Source of the DNA: Deinococcus sp. Arct2-2
GTDB taxonomy: Bacteria > Deinococcota > Deinococci > Deinococcales > Deinococcaceae
Length of the DNA: 64,000 nucleotides
NCBI RefSeq assembly: GCF_004801315.1
Contig: NZ_SSNW01000010.1
Coordinates: forward strand, 1 to 64,000
Direction: 5' to 3'
The position numbers and the translations under genes are program-made. Positions 22,860-30,020 of this stretch are shown here, piece after piece (position 1 is the first letter of the stretch; each line of letters starts with the position of its first letter). The notes beneath the pieces were generated by a model. The model saw only the letters and a list, made by a program, of their open reading frames with translations. It had not been told where the DNA came from and did no database searches.

Positions 22860-23843
22860 CTATTCGCACGCCACGCCGTCCCCGTCACCGTCCATCTCGG
22901 GGCGGTAGCCGGGTTGCCCACGCCGAATTGGGGCGGCTCCGGCAGCGCGGGCAGCGGCGCAACTGGCAAAATAGACCGGGCCAGAAGCTGAACCAGAGGC
23001 CGAAGCTTCGGCGTCTTCGCGTGCGCCTTCCTTGTCGGTGGGGCAGCCCTTCAGCGGCAAGGTGTATCGGTTTCCGGCGGCCCGATTCACGCGGTAGCCC
23101 AAGTCTTCCAGCGCCCCCAGCGTCAGCGGACTCACCGGATTCACGCGGCCCGTGTAGTCTCCAGCGTCGCCCGACAAGATTTCGGAGCAGACCGCGCCGC
23201 CCGCCCAGTGCCCCGCGTCGGCGTCCAGCGGAATGCCCGTGCTGACCTTGCCGCCCAAGTTCTGATAGGCCGCCAACGCTTTGGCCCCCGTGTAGAAATA
23301 CCTCCCGTTTACCTTGCGGATCAGGTTTTGGTCGTCCGAATCGCCGCTGAGAGACACCCGGTAATCGGCTTCCCATAAGGTGCCTACGCCGAGCGCGTGC
23401 AGCATTTCGTGAATCATGGTGTCCAGCAGGTCTACTTTGGGCAAGTCGCTGAGGCCATTGGAATTCAGGTCGACGACGCCGTAAATTGGCAGGTAGGAGC
23501 CGTCGTGCAGGTCGCAGGGCGCGGCTTCGGCGTATTTGTCTTCGCCCAAATCGCTGACCCGCACAAAAACAAAGAATTGCTGCACCCTTTCCTTGATTTT
23601 CGGCAAGTTGGAATCGCAGGAATTGGCGGGCAAATTCAGCGTGACGGGGGCAAACGGAGAGGCGATCAGGGCCGAGACCCGCGCCGCCGCCTCGCGCACG
23701 GTGGCCTGCTGCGCGGCGTTCAGGGTCTTGCCCAAAAACCGGAGTTCCACAGCGAAGGGAGCTGCGGCTTGTGCGCTGGCGGCGGGCGCACACATTAGGC
23801 CTATGCCGAGGCACAGCAGGCGGAACCAAGGGGATCGTTTCAC
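22860..23843 (-). CDS. Secreted leishmanolysin-like metalloprotease with C-terminal Excalibur domain
   Basis: Residues 1-25 are a signal peptide (LLCLGIGLMCAPAASAQA). The core has HEMLHALGVGTLW, a HExxHxxGxxxxW zinc motif (His145, Glu146, His149), with His212 in DAGHWAGG as probable third ligand, as in peptidase M8-like proteins. The last 40 residues (YFASCAAARAAGAAPIRRG, then PEMDGDGDGVACE) are an Excalibur calcium-binding module with its paired Cys and D-x-D-x-D-G. A Ser/Ala/Gly linker joins them. GTG 23843 is the start, with TAATCT (23853-23858, minus strand) 9 nt upstream. It probably cleaves proteins outside the cell. Confidence 0.8.
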   Translation of the reverse strand: MKRSPWFRLLCLGIGLMCAPAASAQAAAPFAVELRFLGKTLNAAQQATVREAAARVSALIASPFAPVTLNLPANSCDSNLPKIKERVQQFFVFVRVSDLGEDKYAEAAPCDLHDGSYLPIYGVVDLNSNGLSDLPKVDLLDTMIHEMLHALGVGTLWEADYRVSLSGDSDDQNLIRKVNGRYFYTGAKALAAYQNLGGKVSTGIPLDADAGHWAGGAVCSEILSGDAGDYTGRVNPVSPLTLGALEDLGYRVNRAAGNRYTLPLKGCPTDKEGAREDAEASASGSASGPVYFASCAAARAAGAAPIRRGQPGYRPEMDGDGDGVACE

Positions 23844-23959
23844 GGTGGATTGAGATTAAAACATTGACTTGTTCAAAGTTCTGTCAGAGGCCTTGCTTTA
23901 CGGCGCGGTGCTTAAAGAGGCGCTGTGTTTAAAGAGGCGCGGTGCTTAGAGAACGGTGC

Positions 23960-24377
23960 CTAAAGACTTGCCCCGCTTTGCCGCGCATAGTTTCGGCGGA
24001 TCATCGCATTGCCGCGCTGCATTCCCAGCCGCTCGTAAAACGGCACCAATTCATCGTCGCAGCAGAGGTCTACGGCGTACAGGTGGGCCAGTTGCCCAAA
24101 GAGGGCGTCCATCAGGCGCGAGGCCAAGCCCTGCCCACGCCATTCCGGGCGTACCTCCAACAGAGGAATAAAGGCGGTGAGCACGCCGTCACTGATGGCC
24201 TGTGCAAAGCCCACCACTTGCTCATCCTCTACGGCCAGCGCGATGCGGTAGGAGCCGGAGAGCATCTGGTGCAGCGTTTCGGGCGAGGGCGGAGTGGGCC
24301 AGCCTTCAAAAAAGCCGCCGAGTTGGGTGGATGTGATTCCTTCTAACGAGGTGACGATCTGGGGGACATAGCGTCAT
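23960..24377 (-). CDS. GNAT N-acetyltransferase with a frameshift in a G/C run near the start
   Basis: From 24265 down, an intact frame encodes 101 aa with FIPLLEVRPEWRGQGLASRLMDALFGQL (acetyl-CoA loop) and VPFYERLGMQRG. Without a start codon the same frame continues upstream through QIVTSLEGITSTQLGGFF, typical GNAT N-terminus, until a TGA at 24374-24376. A good start, ATG 24377 with GGAGG seven nt before it, is one base out of phase. Removing one base from the GGGGG run at 24361-24365 joins the two as MTLCPQIVTSLEGI. The gene is therefore mutated, phase-variable, or carries a sequencing error. If not, it starts at 24265 as a truncated protein. Confidence 0.65.
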
Positions 24378-24462
24378 TTTCGCCCCTCCACAGCACATTA
24401 ACCCCAGCACCTTAAGCATCTGCCTGCTGGCCTAACCCGCGCCCGCGCCCTAGATTTGGCGC

Positions 24463-25545
24463 ATGACTGACGCCGCCGCGCCCCTGCTGTTTCAACCCTT
24501 CAAATTGGCTGGCCTCACGCTGCCCAACCGCGCCGTCGTGTCTCCGATGTGCATGTATTCCTCGCAAAATGGCCTAGCCAACGAGTTCCATCTGGTGCAT
24601 CTGGGCCAGTTTGCGCTGGCGGGCGCGGGCCTGATTTTTACCGAAGCCGCTGCCGTGTCGCCCGAAGGCCGCATCAGCCCCGAGGATTTGGGCCTGTGGT
24701 CTGACCAACACATCGTGCCGCTGGGCCGCGTGACCGATTTTGTTCACGCGCAGGGCGGGCGCATCGGCATTCAGTTGGCGCACGCCGGACGAAAAGCCAG
24801 CACCTATGCGCCTTGGCGGGGGCGCGGGGCGGTGCTGCCGGAACAGGGCGGCTGGACAGTGATCGGGCCGGACGATCAGCCGTTCAGCGACACCTTTCCT
24901 GTGCCCAGCGCCATGACTGAAGCCGATATTCACCGTGTCACCGCCGATTTTGTGGCCGCCACCAAGCGGGCGGTGATGGCCGGATTCGATGCCGTAGAGG
25001 TTCACGCCGCGCACGGCTATTTGCTGCATCAATTCCTCTCGCCGCTCGCCAATTCGCGCACCGACAACTACGGCGGCAGCTTCGAAAACCGCACTCGTTT
25101 TCTGTTAGGAGTGGTACGTGGAGTGCGGGCCGCGTGGCCGATCCATCTGCCACTGTTCGTGCGGATCAGCGGCACCGATTGGGCCGATGGCGGCTGGGAC
25201 ACAGCCCAAAGCACGCAACTGGCAAGTTTGCTGGACAAAGAAGGCGTGAACGCGATGGACATCAGCAGTAGCGGCCTGACCACCGCTCAGCAAATCCCCG
25301 TCGGCCCCGCCTTTCAAACGCCGATGGCCGCTCAGATCAAGCAGGCCGCTCCCGACTTGGCCGTGATGACAGTGGGCCTGATCGACACGCCCGAATTGGC
25401 CGAAAGGATTTTGCAGGCCGGAGACGCCGACCTGATCGCGCTGGGCCGCCCGTTTTTGCGTGACCCGCATTGGGTACATACGGCGGCGGCGGCGCTAAAT
25501 GTGGCCCCCCAACAGGTGAACCAATATGCCCGCAGTGGGCGTTGA
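24463..25545 (+). CDS. NADH:flavin oxidoreductase, old yellow enzyme (YqjM class)
   Basis: An FMN-dependent ene-reductase of 360 aa that reduces activated C=C bonds with NADPH. PMCMYSS carries the Cys typical of the thermophilic-like YqjM class. QLAHAGRKAS, the active-site HAAHGYLLHQFLSP (two His), NSRTDNYGGSFENRTRF and the C-terminal GRPFLRDPHW are intact. ATG 24463 is 6 nt after TAGATT (24451-24456), so it is probably leaderless. In related bacteria this class is linked to electrophile or oxidative stress; the physiological substrate is unknown. Confidence 0.92.
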   Translation: MTDAAAPLLFQPFKLAGLTLPNRAVVSPMCMYSSQNGLANEFHLVHLGQFALAGAGLIFTEAAAVSPEGRISPEDLGLWSDQHIVPLGRVTDFVHAQGGRIGIQLAHAGRKASTYAPWRGRGAVLPEQGGWTVIGPDDQPFSDTFPVPSAMTEADIHRVTADFVAATKRAVMAGFDAVEVHAAHGYLLHQFLSPLANSRTDNYGGSFENRTRFLLGVVRGVRAAWPIHLPLFVRISGTDWADGGWDTAQSTQLASLLDKEGVNAMDISSSGLTTAQQIPVGPAFQTPMAAQIKQAAPDLAVMTVGLIDTPELAERILQAGDADLIALGRPFLRDPHWVHTAAAALNVAPQQVNQYARSGR

Positions 25546-25694
25546 TGTGTCTAAGGGTCTAAAAGTCTAGGGTCTAAGGTGCTGGGGCGGTGGGGTTTTG
25601 AGGTGGGCAGAGCGTTCAAACAGACCTCTACCACAGCCTTTGCCCTTCTTAGACCCTAGACCCTTAGACGCTTTTCGCCCCTCAGCCCAGTCTC
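25546..25694. repeat. Intergenic GGGTCTAAG units
   Basis: TCTAAGGGTCTAAAAGTCTA (25549-25568) and GGGTCTAAGG follow the oxidoreductase stop. The complement CTTAGACCCTAGACCCTTAG is found at 25648-25667. The two clusters are inverted to each other and could form a long stem between these convergent genes. Confidence 0.5.
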
Positions 25695-26402
25695 CTAACT
25701 CCCCTCCACCATCCGGCCATCCAGCAGATGCAGCGTGCGGTCAGCGCGGGCCGCAAGCCGTTCATCGTGCGTGACCAGCAGCACCCCCGCCTGATTTTCC
25801 CGTGCCAGATCAATGAGGAGGGCGGCCACCAAGTCGGCGTTCACGCGGTCTAGGCTGCCGGTGGGTTCGTCGGCCAGCACCACAGCGGGGCGCGAGGCGA
25901 GGGCGCGGGCCACCGCTACCCGTTGGCGTTCGCCGCCGCTCAGCACGCCGGGCAAGGCTTTTTCGCGTCCGCCTAGGCCTACGCGGGCCAGCAGTTCGCG
26001 GGCGCGTTCTGTGCCGTCTTGCCCCGACAGCAACGCCGGAACCCGCACGTTGTCCAGCACATTCAAATCTTCCAACAAATAATGGTGTTGAAATACCAGC
26101 CCGACCCGTCCTGCACGGCGCGTGGCGCGGGCCTGCGTGTCCAGCGTATCGGCCCGCTCGCCTGCCCACCACACCTCGCCCTCCTGCGGCACATCCAGCC
26201 CGCCCAGCAGATGCAGCAAGGTGCTTTTGCCGCTGCCACTCGGCCCGGTCACGGCCACCACTTCGCCCGCCCCCACACTGAGCGATACGCCGTGCAGCAC
26301 GGTCAATTCCCCAAAGCTGTGGCGCACGTTCACGGCAGCGAGGGCCGCAGCCAAAACGGTGGGGATGAGGGCGGTGGGCGCGGGCAAGGTCACGCGGGGC
26401 AT
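25695..26402 (-). CDS. ABC transporter ATP-binding protein, LolD/MacB-like
   Basis: A 235-aa ATPase with Walker [11 protein letters not shown]-loop [16 protein letters not shown], signature LSGGERQR, Walker [13 protein letters not shown] and TLLVTHD-like switch [10 protein letters not shown]. The Q-loop and D-loop wording is that of the LolD/MacB/FtsE group, which pairs with FtsX-like permeases for lipoprotein or peptide extrusion. No permease is adjacent, so the partner is encoded elsewhere. The first 20 residues are Ala/Pro-rich and the start may be an internal codon near residue 15-20. Confidence 0.85.
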   Translation of the reverse strand: MPRVTLPAPTALIPTVLAAALAAVNVRHSFGELTVLHGVSLSVGAGEVVAVTGPSGSGKSTLLHLLGGLDVPQEGEVWWAGERADTLDTQARATRRAGRVGLVFQHHYLLEDLNVLDNVRVPALLSGQDGTERARELLARVGLGGREKALPGVLSGGERQRVAVARALASRPAVVLADEPTGSLDRVNADLVAALLIDLARENQAGVLLVTHDERLAARADRTLHLLDGRMVEGS

Positions 26403-26514
26403 GCTAGCTCATGTGAGGCCGCTCAAAGCATCTCAAGACGGCACCTCGCCCCGGCTTAACTTTGTTGCAGATCATCAATCATTGTGAAGTTTCTTACTTA
26501 AATGTGCGGCTTTC

Positions 26515-26542
26515 TTGTTGTTGACGGTTGTCACGCTAAACT
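26515..26542 (+). promoter_or_regulatory. Leaderless promoter of the Crp/Fnr regulator
   Basis: TTGTTG (26515-26520), a 16-nt spacer and TAAACT (26537-26542), followed after 7 nt by ATG 26550. An upstream open extension of the gene (from 26502) would place this promoter inside coding sequence and is rejected for that reason. Confidence 0.65.
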
Positions 26543-26549
26543 GCTGCCG

Positions 26550-27242
26550 ATGTCTCGTTTGGAAGTTCTGCGCCGCTCGCCCCTCTTTCAGAATGTGCCC
26601 GAAGAAGCCATGCGGGACGCCCTGCAAATTCTGACTCCGCGCACCTTCCGCCCCGGCGAGGTGGTGCTGTCGCAAGACGTCTCGGGCGACGCGCTGCACC
26701 TGATTACTGGCGGCGTGGTGCGGGTCAGCCGAGTCAGCCTCGGCCACCGCGAGCGCGTGATGGGTGACATCTACGCTCCCGGCGTGGTGGGAGAAACCTC
26801 GGTGCTGTCGCATCAGCAGCGCAGCGCCACCGTCACGGCCCTCACCGATGTGACCACGCTGATACTGTACCGCGAGCATTTCAAGGTGTTGCTGAACCGC
26901 CATCCCGAGGTGCTGTGGAACTTGGCGGCCATGCTGGTGCAGCGCGTGACCAACCTCAACGATGAGCTGATCGCCTTTGGCCTGAATACCGAAGCCGCAC
27001 TCGCCCATGTGTTTACCACCCAGTACCGTCAGCGCCTCGCGGCGGGCGTGCCAGACCCCGAAGTGTTGCCGCTAGGCACGCAAGACATCATGCAGCGCAT
27101 CAGCGCCAGCCGCGAAACGGTGGCCCGCGTCATGAAAAAACTGGAAGCGCAAGGCCTGCTGGAAATAACGCCCCGCACGGTGCATCTGCTGGACTTGGAA
27201 GGGCTGGGAGCCGTGCCGCTTGATGATGAAGACGGGGAGTAG
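26550..27242 (+). CDS. Crp/Fnr family transcriptional regulator
   Basis: A 230-aa regulator. The N-terminal cyclic-nucleotide-binding barrel (FRPGEVVLSQDVSGDALHLITGGVVRVSRV; YAPGVVGETSVLSHQQRSATVTALTDVTTL) resembles CRP, with GETSVL followed by QQRSATV at the phosphate-cassette position (CRP has GELGLF and RSA), so cyclic nucleotide binding is plausible. It has no cysteines for an FeS cluster. The C-terminal winged helix is LGTQDIMQRISASRETVARVMKKLEAQGLLEI. Deinococcus has several such regulators, among them the stress regulator DdrI; I cannot tell which this is without comparison. Confidence 0.88.
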   Translation: MSRLEVLRRSPLFQNVPEEAMRDALQILTPRTFRPGEVVLSQDVSGDALHLITGGVVRVSRVSLGHRERVMGDIYAPGVVGETSVLSHQQRSATVTALTDVTTLILYREHFKVLLNRHPEVLWNLAAMLVQRVTNLNDELIAFGLNTEAALAHVFTTQYRQRLAAGVPDPEVLPLGTQDIMQRISASRETVARVMKKLEAQGLLEITPRTVHLLDLEGLGAVPLDDEDGE

Positions 27243-27318
27243 GGGGCGAGAGGCAACAACTGGACAGTCGCGCTGATATACACGCCAACGCTGCTTACAC
27301 CCTTATCCACAAAAGTAG

Positions 27319-27353
27319 AGTCCAACTCACCGACATCTTCGGTAAGTTGGACT
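27319..27353. terminator. Long hairpin between convergent genes
   Basis: AGTCCAACT-C-ACCGA (27319-27333) pairs with TCGGT-A-AGTTGGACT (27339-27353) with one C/A mismatch and a 5-nt loop. On the minus side it is followed by CTACTTTT, on the plus side by TGAATAGTTTGGATTTT. It lies between the convergent Crp-like and rRNA methyltransferase genes and may stop transcription from both. Confidence 0.5.
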
Positions 27354-27448
27354 TGAATAGTTTGGATTTTGCCTAAAGTTTAGCCGCCGTCAGCGTAAGT
27401 CCAGCGCCTCAACACTTTTTTGCTTTTCCCCTGCACCATACTGCAGAG

Positions 27449-28627
27449 CTACCCTTCTTTCCGGAGCAAAATACTCTTCAAGTACAGGCTTTCCGGCACG
27501 CTCAGCAAGTGGGGATGGTCGGCGGGCTGATAGGTGATGGCGGTCACTTCGGCGTCGCAGTTGGCCTCGCCACTGGCTACCCGCGCCGCGTCCAGCAGGT
27601 CGTCTACGCGGATGTAATGGGCACAGGTACTGATCAGCAGATGCCCGCCGGGAGTCAGCATTCGCAGGGCGCGGGCGGCTCCATCGGTAAAAATCCGTTT
27701 GGCGCGGGGCACGTCGTCTTTGCGCTTAGCCAACGTGGGCGGGTCAAGCACAGCGGCGCTGAAGGTGCGTTTTTCCTTTTCCAGCCGGGTCAGTTGCTCT
27801 ATCGCGTCGCCCCAGCGCACGCCCACGCGCACTTCGTTCAGGCCAGCTTCGCGCTCCAGTACGGCCAGCGCCACATTATCCTTGTCGATGGCTACGGCTT
27901 TGGCCCCGGCCCGCGCCGCGTGCAAAGAGAATCCGCCCGTGTAGCTGTACACATCCAAAAAGTTTTCACCGGGTTTCACGAGGCCGCGCATCATGCGGCG
28001 GTTGTCGCGTTGATCCAGAAAAAACCCAGTTTTCTGCGCGTCCATCGGCGCAAAGTGCAGGTTCAGATCGTCCTCGAAAAAAGTCACGCGCTCCGGCACG
28101 TCGCCCCACAGGATGCTGGTGTGCAGGCCCAGCCCTTCGCGTCGGCGCTCGCCCGTGTCGCTGCGCTCGAAAGCACTGGCCGCGCCCGTTTCTTCACGCA
28201 GGGCACGCAAAATCAGGTCGCGGTGACGCTCTACGCCCGCGTTGCGAAACTGCACGCTCAGCACGCTGCCAAACTGGTCGGCAATAATTCCGGGCATGCC
28301 ATCTGCTTCGGCGTGCAGCACGCGCATGGCGTCGGTGTTCAGAATTCTTCCGGCCCGCCGTGCCAGCGCGGCACGAATCCGGGTGCGGTAAAACTTCTGG
28401 TCAATGTCTTCTTTTTGCCACGTCAACATTCGCAGTGGCGTCGCACCTTCGGGGTTAAAGTAACCGCGCCCCACAAACGGCCCGCCGGGGTCGCGCACAT
28501 CCACCACTTCGCCGGGGGCAATGCCCGCATCGGAGGCCGCAATATCGCCGGAATGCCCGAACGGATAGCGCCCCGCGATGCGCCGAACGGCAGCAGGGCT
28601 GAGGGTCACAGACAAACTCTTCTTCAT
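27449..28627 (-). CDS. 23S rRNA (cytosine-5) methyltransferase, RlmI/RlmO type
   Basis: A SAM-dependent RNA methyltransferase of 392 aa. An N-terminal PUA domain (LSPAAVRRIAGRYPFGHSGDI, VVDVRDPGGPFVGRGYFNP) is followed by the EEHD-like linker and the catalytic domain: KTGFFLDQRDNRRMM, FLDVYSYTGGFSLHAARAGA, VLDPPTLAKRKDD and a STCAHY cysteine motif. The Thermus relative RlmO methylates C1942 of 23S rRNA; E. coli RlmI methylates C1962. ATG 28627 is 6 nt after TAGCCT (minus strand 28634-28639). The exact target is inferred from family. Confidence 0.88.
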   Translation of the reverse strand: MKKSLSVTLSPAAVRRIAGRYPFGHSGDIAASDAGIAPGEVVDVRDPGGPFVGRGYFNPEGATPLRMLTWQKEDIDQKFYRTRIRAALARRAGRILNTDAMRVLHAEADGMPGIIADQFGSVLSVQFRNAGVERHRDLILRALREETGAASAFERSDTGERRREGLGLHTSILWGDVPERVTFFEDDLNLHFAPMDAQKTGFFLDQRDNRRMMRGLVKPGENFLDVYSYTGGFSLHAARAGAKAVAIDKDNVALAVLEREAGLNEVRVGVRWGDAIEQLTRLEKEKRTFSAAVLDPPTLAKRKDDVPRAKRIFTDGAARALRMLTPGGHLLISTCAHYIRVDDLLDAARVASGEANCDAEVTAITYQPADHPHLLSVPESLYLKSILLRKEG

Positions 28628-28721
28628 GTGACTAGGCTAGCAGGCAACGGCGGGGCGGCGAGCGTCAGCATAAAAAATTCGCTGTTGCAGGAGGAGAGGA
28701 GGGGCGCAAAATAAGGCCACC

Positions 28722-29255
28722 ATGAAACAGACCTTGCTTACTGCTGCGGCTTTGGCTTCGCTGGCGTTCTCGTCCTGCGGCGTCATTCCCACGCCCGCCG
28801 TGCCCATTCCCGACGCCGAAATCAGCCTGCCGCCCAGCAGCGCGGTAGCTGGCCGCGTCATCTACATGAAAACCGACGTGCTGGGCGGCGTGACTCTGCC
28901 CAGCGTGTTGCAACAGGTCAGCATCACGGGCTTGGCGACCTATTCCAGCGGCGGCGGCAACCTCAGCGGCGCAACCGTCTTTATTCGCAGCTCCATCGAC
29001 CCCATGCCTGCCGGGTGCGCCACCACCACCCTCGCCCCCGTGCTGCTGTGCGACCCCGCCGGAGAAGTGGCCCGCCAAATTGGAAGCGTCAATTTGACTT
29101 CTGGCACAGCCAGCGCCTTTACCCTCAGCGGCCCAGAACTGGACGCGGCGGCCAAAGCGGGTCACGGCTACATCGGTGTGCTGATTACAGGCGGCAGCAG
29201 CGTGCTGACCGACAAGTTGAAGCTGACGGGCATGGAAGCGCGGGCCAAGTTTTAA
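28722..29255 (+). CDS. Putative lipoprotein, unknown function
   Basis: A 177-aa protein with a lipoprotein signal (TLLTAAALASLAFSSCG, Cys19), so it should be anchored in the envelope. The mature part is beta-rich and Ser/Thr/Gly-rich (GLATYSSGGGNLSGATVFIRSS; ITGGSSVLTDKLKLTG) with two further Cys (GCATTTLAPVLLCDP) that may form a disulfide. I recognise no domain. A GAGGAG stretch lies some 27 nt upstream but close spacing is poor. A family B element follows its stop. Confidence 0.65.
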   Translation: MKQTLLTAAALASLAFSSCGVIPTPAVPIPDAEISLPPSSAVAGRVIYMKTDVLGGVTLPSVLQQVSITGLATYSSGGGNLSGATVFIRSSIDPMPAGCATTTLAPVLLCDPAGEVARQIGSVNLTSGTASAFTLSGPELDAAAKAGHGYIGVLITGGSSVLTDKLKLTGMEARAKF

Positions 29256-29308
29256 GGCAGGAGTTTTGATTGGCGTGATAAGAATTGAGCGTTGACGATT
29301 CCGAGCAA

Positions 29309-29408
29309 CCCCCCAGTCTGCTTTGCAGCCAGCCCCCCTCAAGGGGAGCGCAACAGCTTTTAGTCCCCACCTCTAAGGGGGGGCGTTGCGCCAGCAACGG
29401 GGGGTTCA
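29309..29408. repeat. Palindromic intergenic element, family B (copy 2)
   Basis: AACCCCCCAGTCTGCTTTGC at one end and CAGCAACGGGGGGTTCACC at the other, with AAGGGGAGCGCAA and AAGGGGGGGCGTTGC inside. It lies between the convergent lipoprotein and peroxiredoxin genes and may act as a terminator for one or both. Confidence 0.7.
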
Positions 29409-29491
29409 CCTTCCAAGCCAGCCAACAACAGCACAGAAAAACGGGCGGCAAGGCAAAACCAAATGCCTCGCCGCCCTCTTCCTGAAAGTCT

Positions 29492-29986
29492 TTACACTCC
29501 CTTCCAGTCGCAACTGCGCTTTTCCACTTCTTTCAGCACGTCTGCCGCGTGGGTGGCTGGGTTCACGGTGCGCCAGTGGCGGGCAATGCTGCCGTCTGGA
29601 GCGATCAGGAAGGTTTCGCGGGCGGCCATGCCCAAGAGTCCGCCTAGTCCACCGATGACGCCGTAAGCCTTAGACAGTGTGCGGTCTCCGTCTGGAATCA
29701 GGGGGTAGGACAGGCCGCAGGAGTCGCGGAATTTGGCTTGCCGGGCTTCGGTATCGAGGCTCACGCCGATCAGTTGGGCGTTTAGGGCATTGAAATCTTC
29801 CACTTTGGCTTCAAACCGACGCGCTTCGATGCTGCATCCGGGCGATCCGGCACGCGGATAGAAGAACAAAATCACCCACCCACCGCGCATTTCCGAGAGG
29901 CGCAGGGTGCGGCCATCGTCGCTGCGGGCCGAAAATTCGGGGGCCATGTTGGGTGCTTGGCTGGCAGAAGGCGTGAGGGTGGTCAT
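29492..29986 (-). CDS. Peroxiredoxin, BCP/PrxQ family
   Basis: A 164-aa thiol peroxidase. The peroxidatic Cys is in FYPRAGSPGCSIEA, the counterpart of TPGCT in BCP. The resolving Cys five residues later, present in many BCP/PrxQ proteins, is absent (SIEARRF), so it is 1-Cys or uses another Cys, for example that in FRDSCGLSYPLI. ARETFLIAPDGSI is the conserved C-terminal beta-hairpin. ATG 29986 is 6 nt after TACAAT (minus strand 29993-29998). It is divergent from tilS-tadA, the two -10 boxes being only 10 nt apart. Confidence 0.88.
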   Translation of the reverse strand: MTTLTPSASQAPNMAPEFSARSDDGRTLRLSEMRGGWVILFFYPRAGSPGCSIEARRFEAKVEDFNALNAQLIGVSLDTEARQAKFRDSCGLSYPLIPDGDRTLSKAYGVIGGLGGLLGMAARETFLIAPDGSIARHWRTVNPATHAADVLKEVEKRSCDWKGV

Positions 29987-30020
29987 GCGCCGATTGTACG
30001 GGGCCGACTAGAATCGAACG

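Noticed and set aside
27509..28714. 401-codon plus-strand frame
   Set aside because: It is antisense to the rRNA methyltransferase gene; not a gene.
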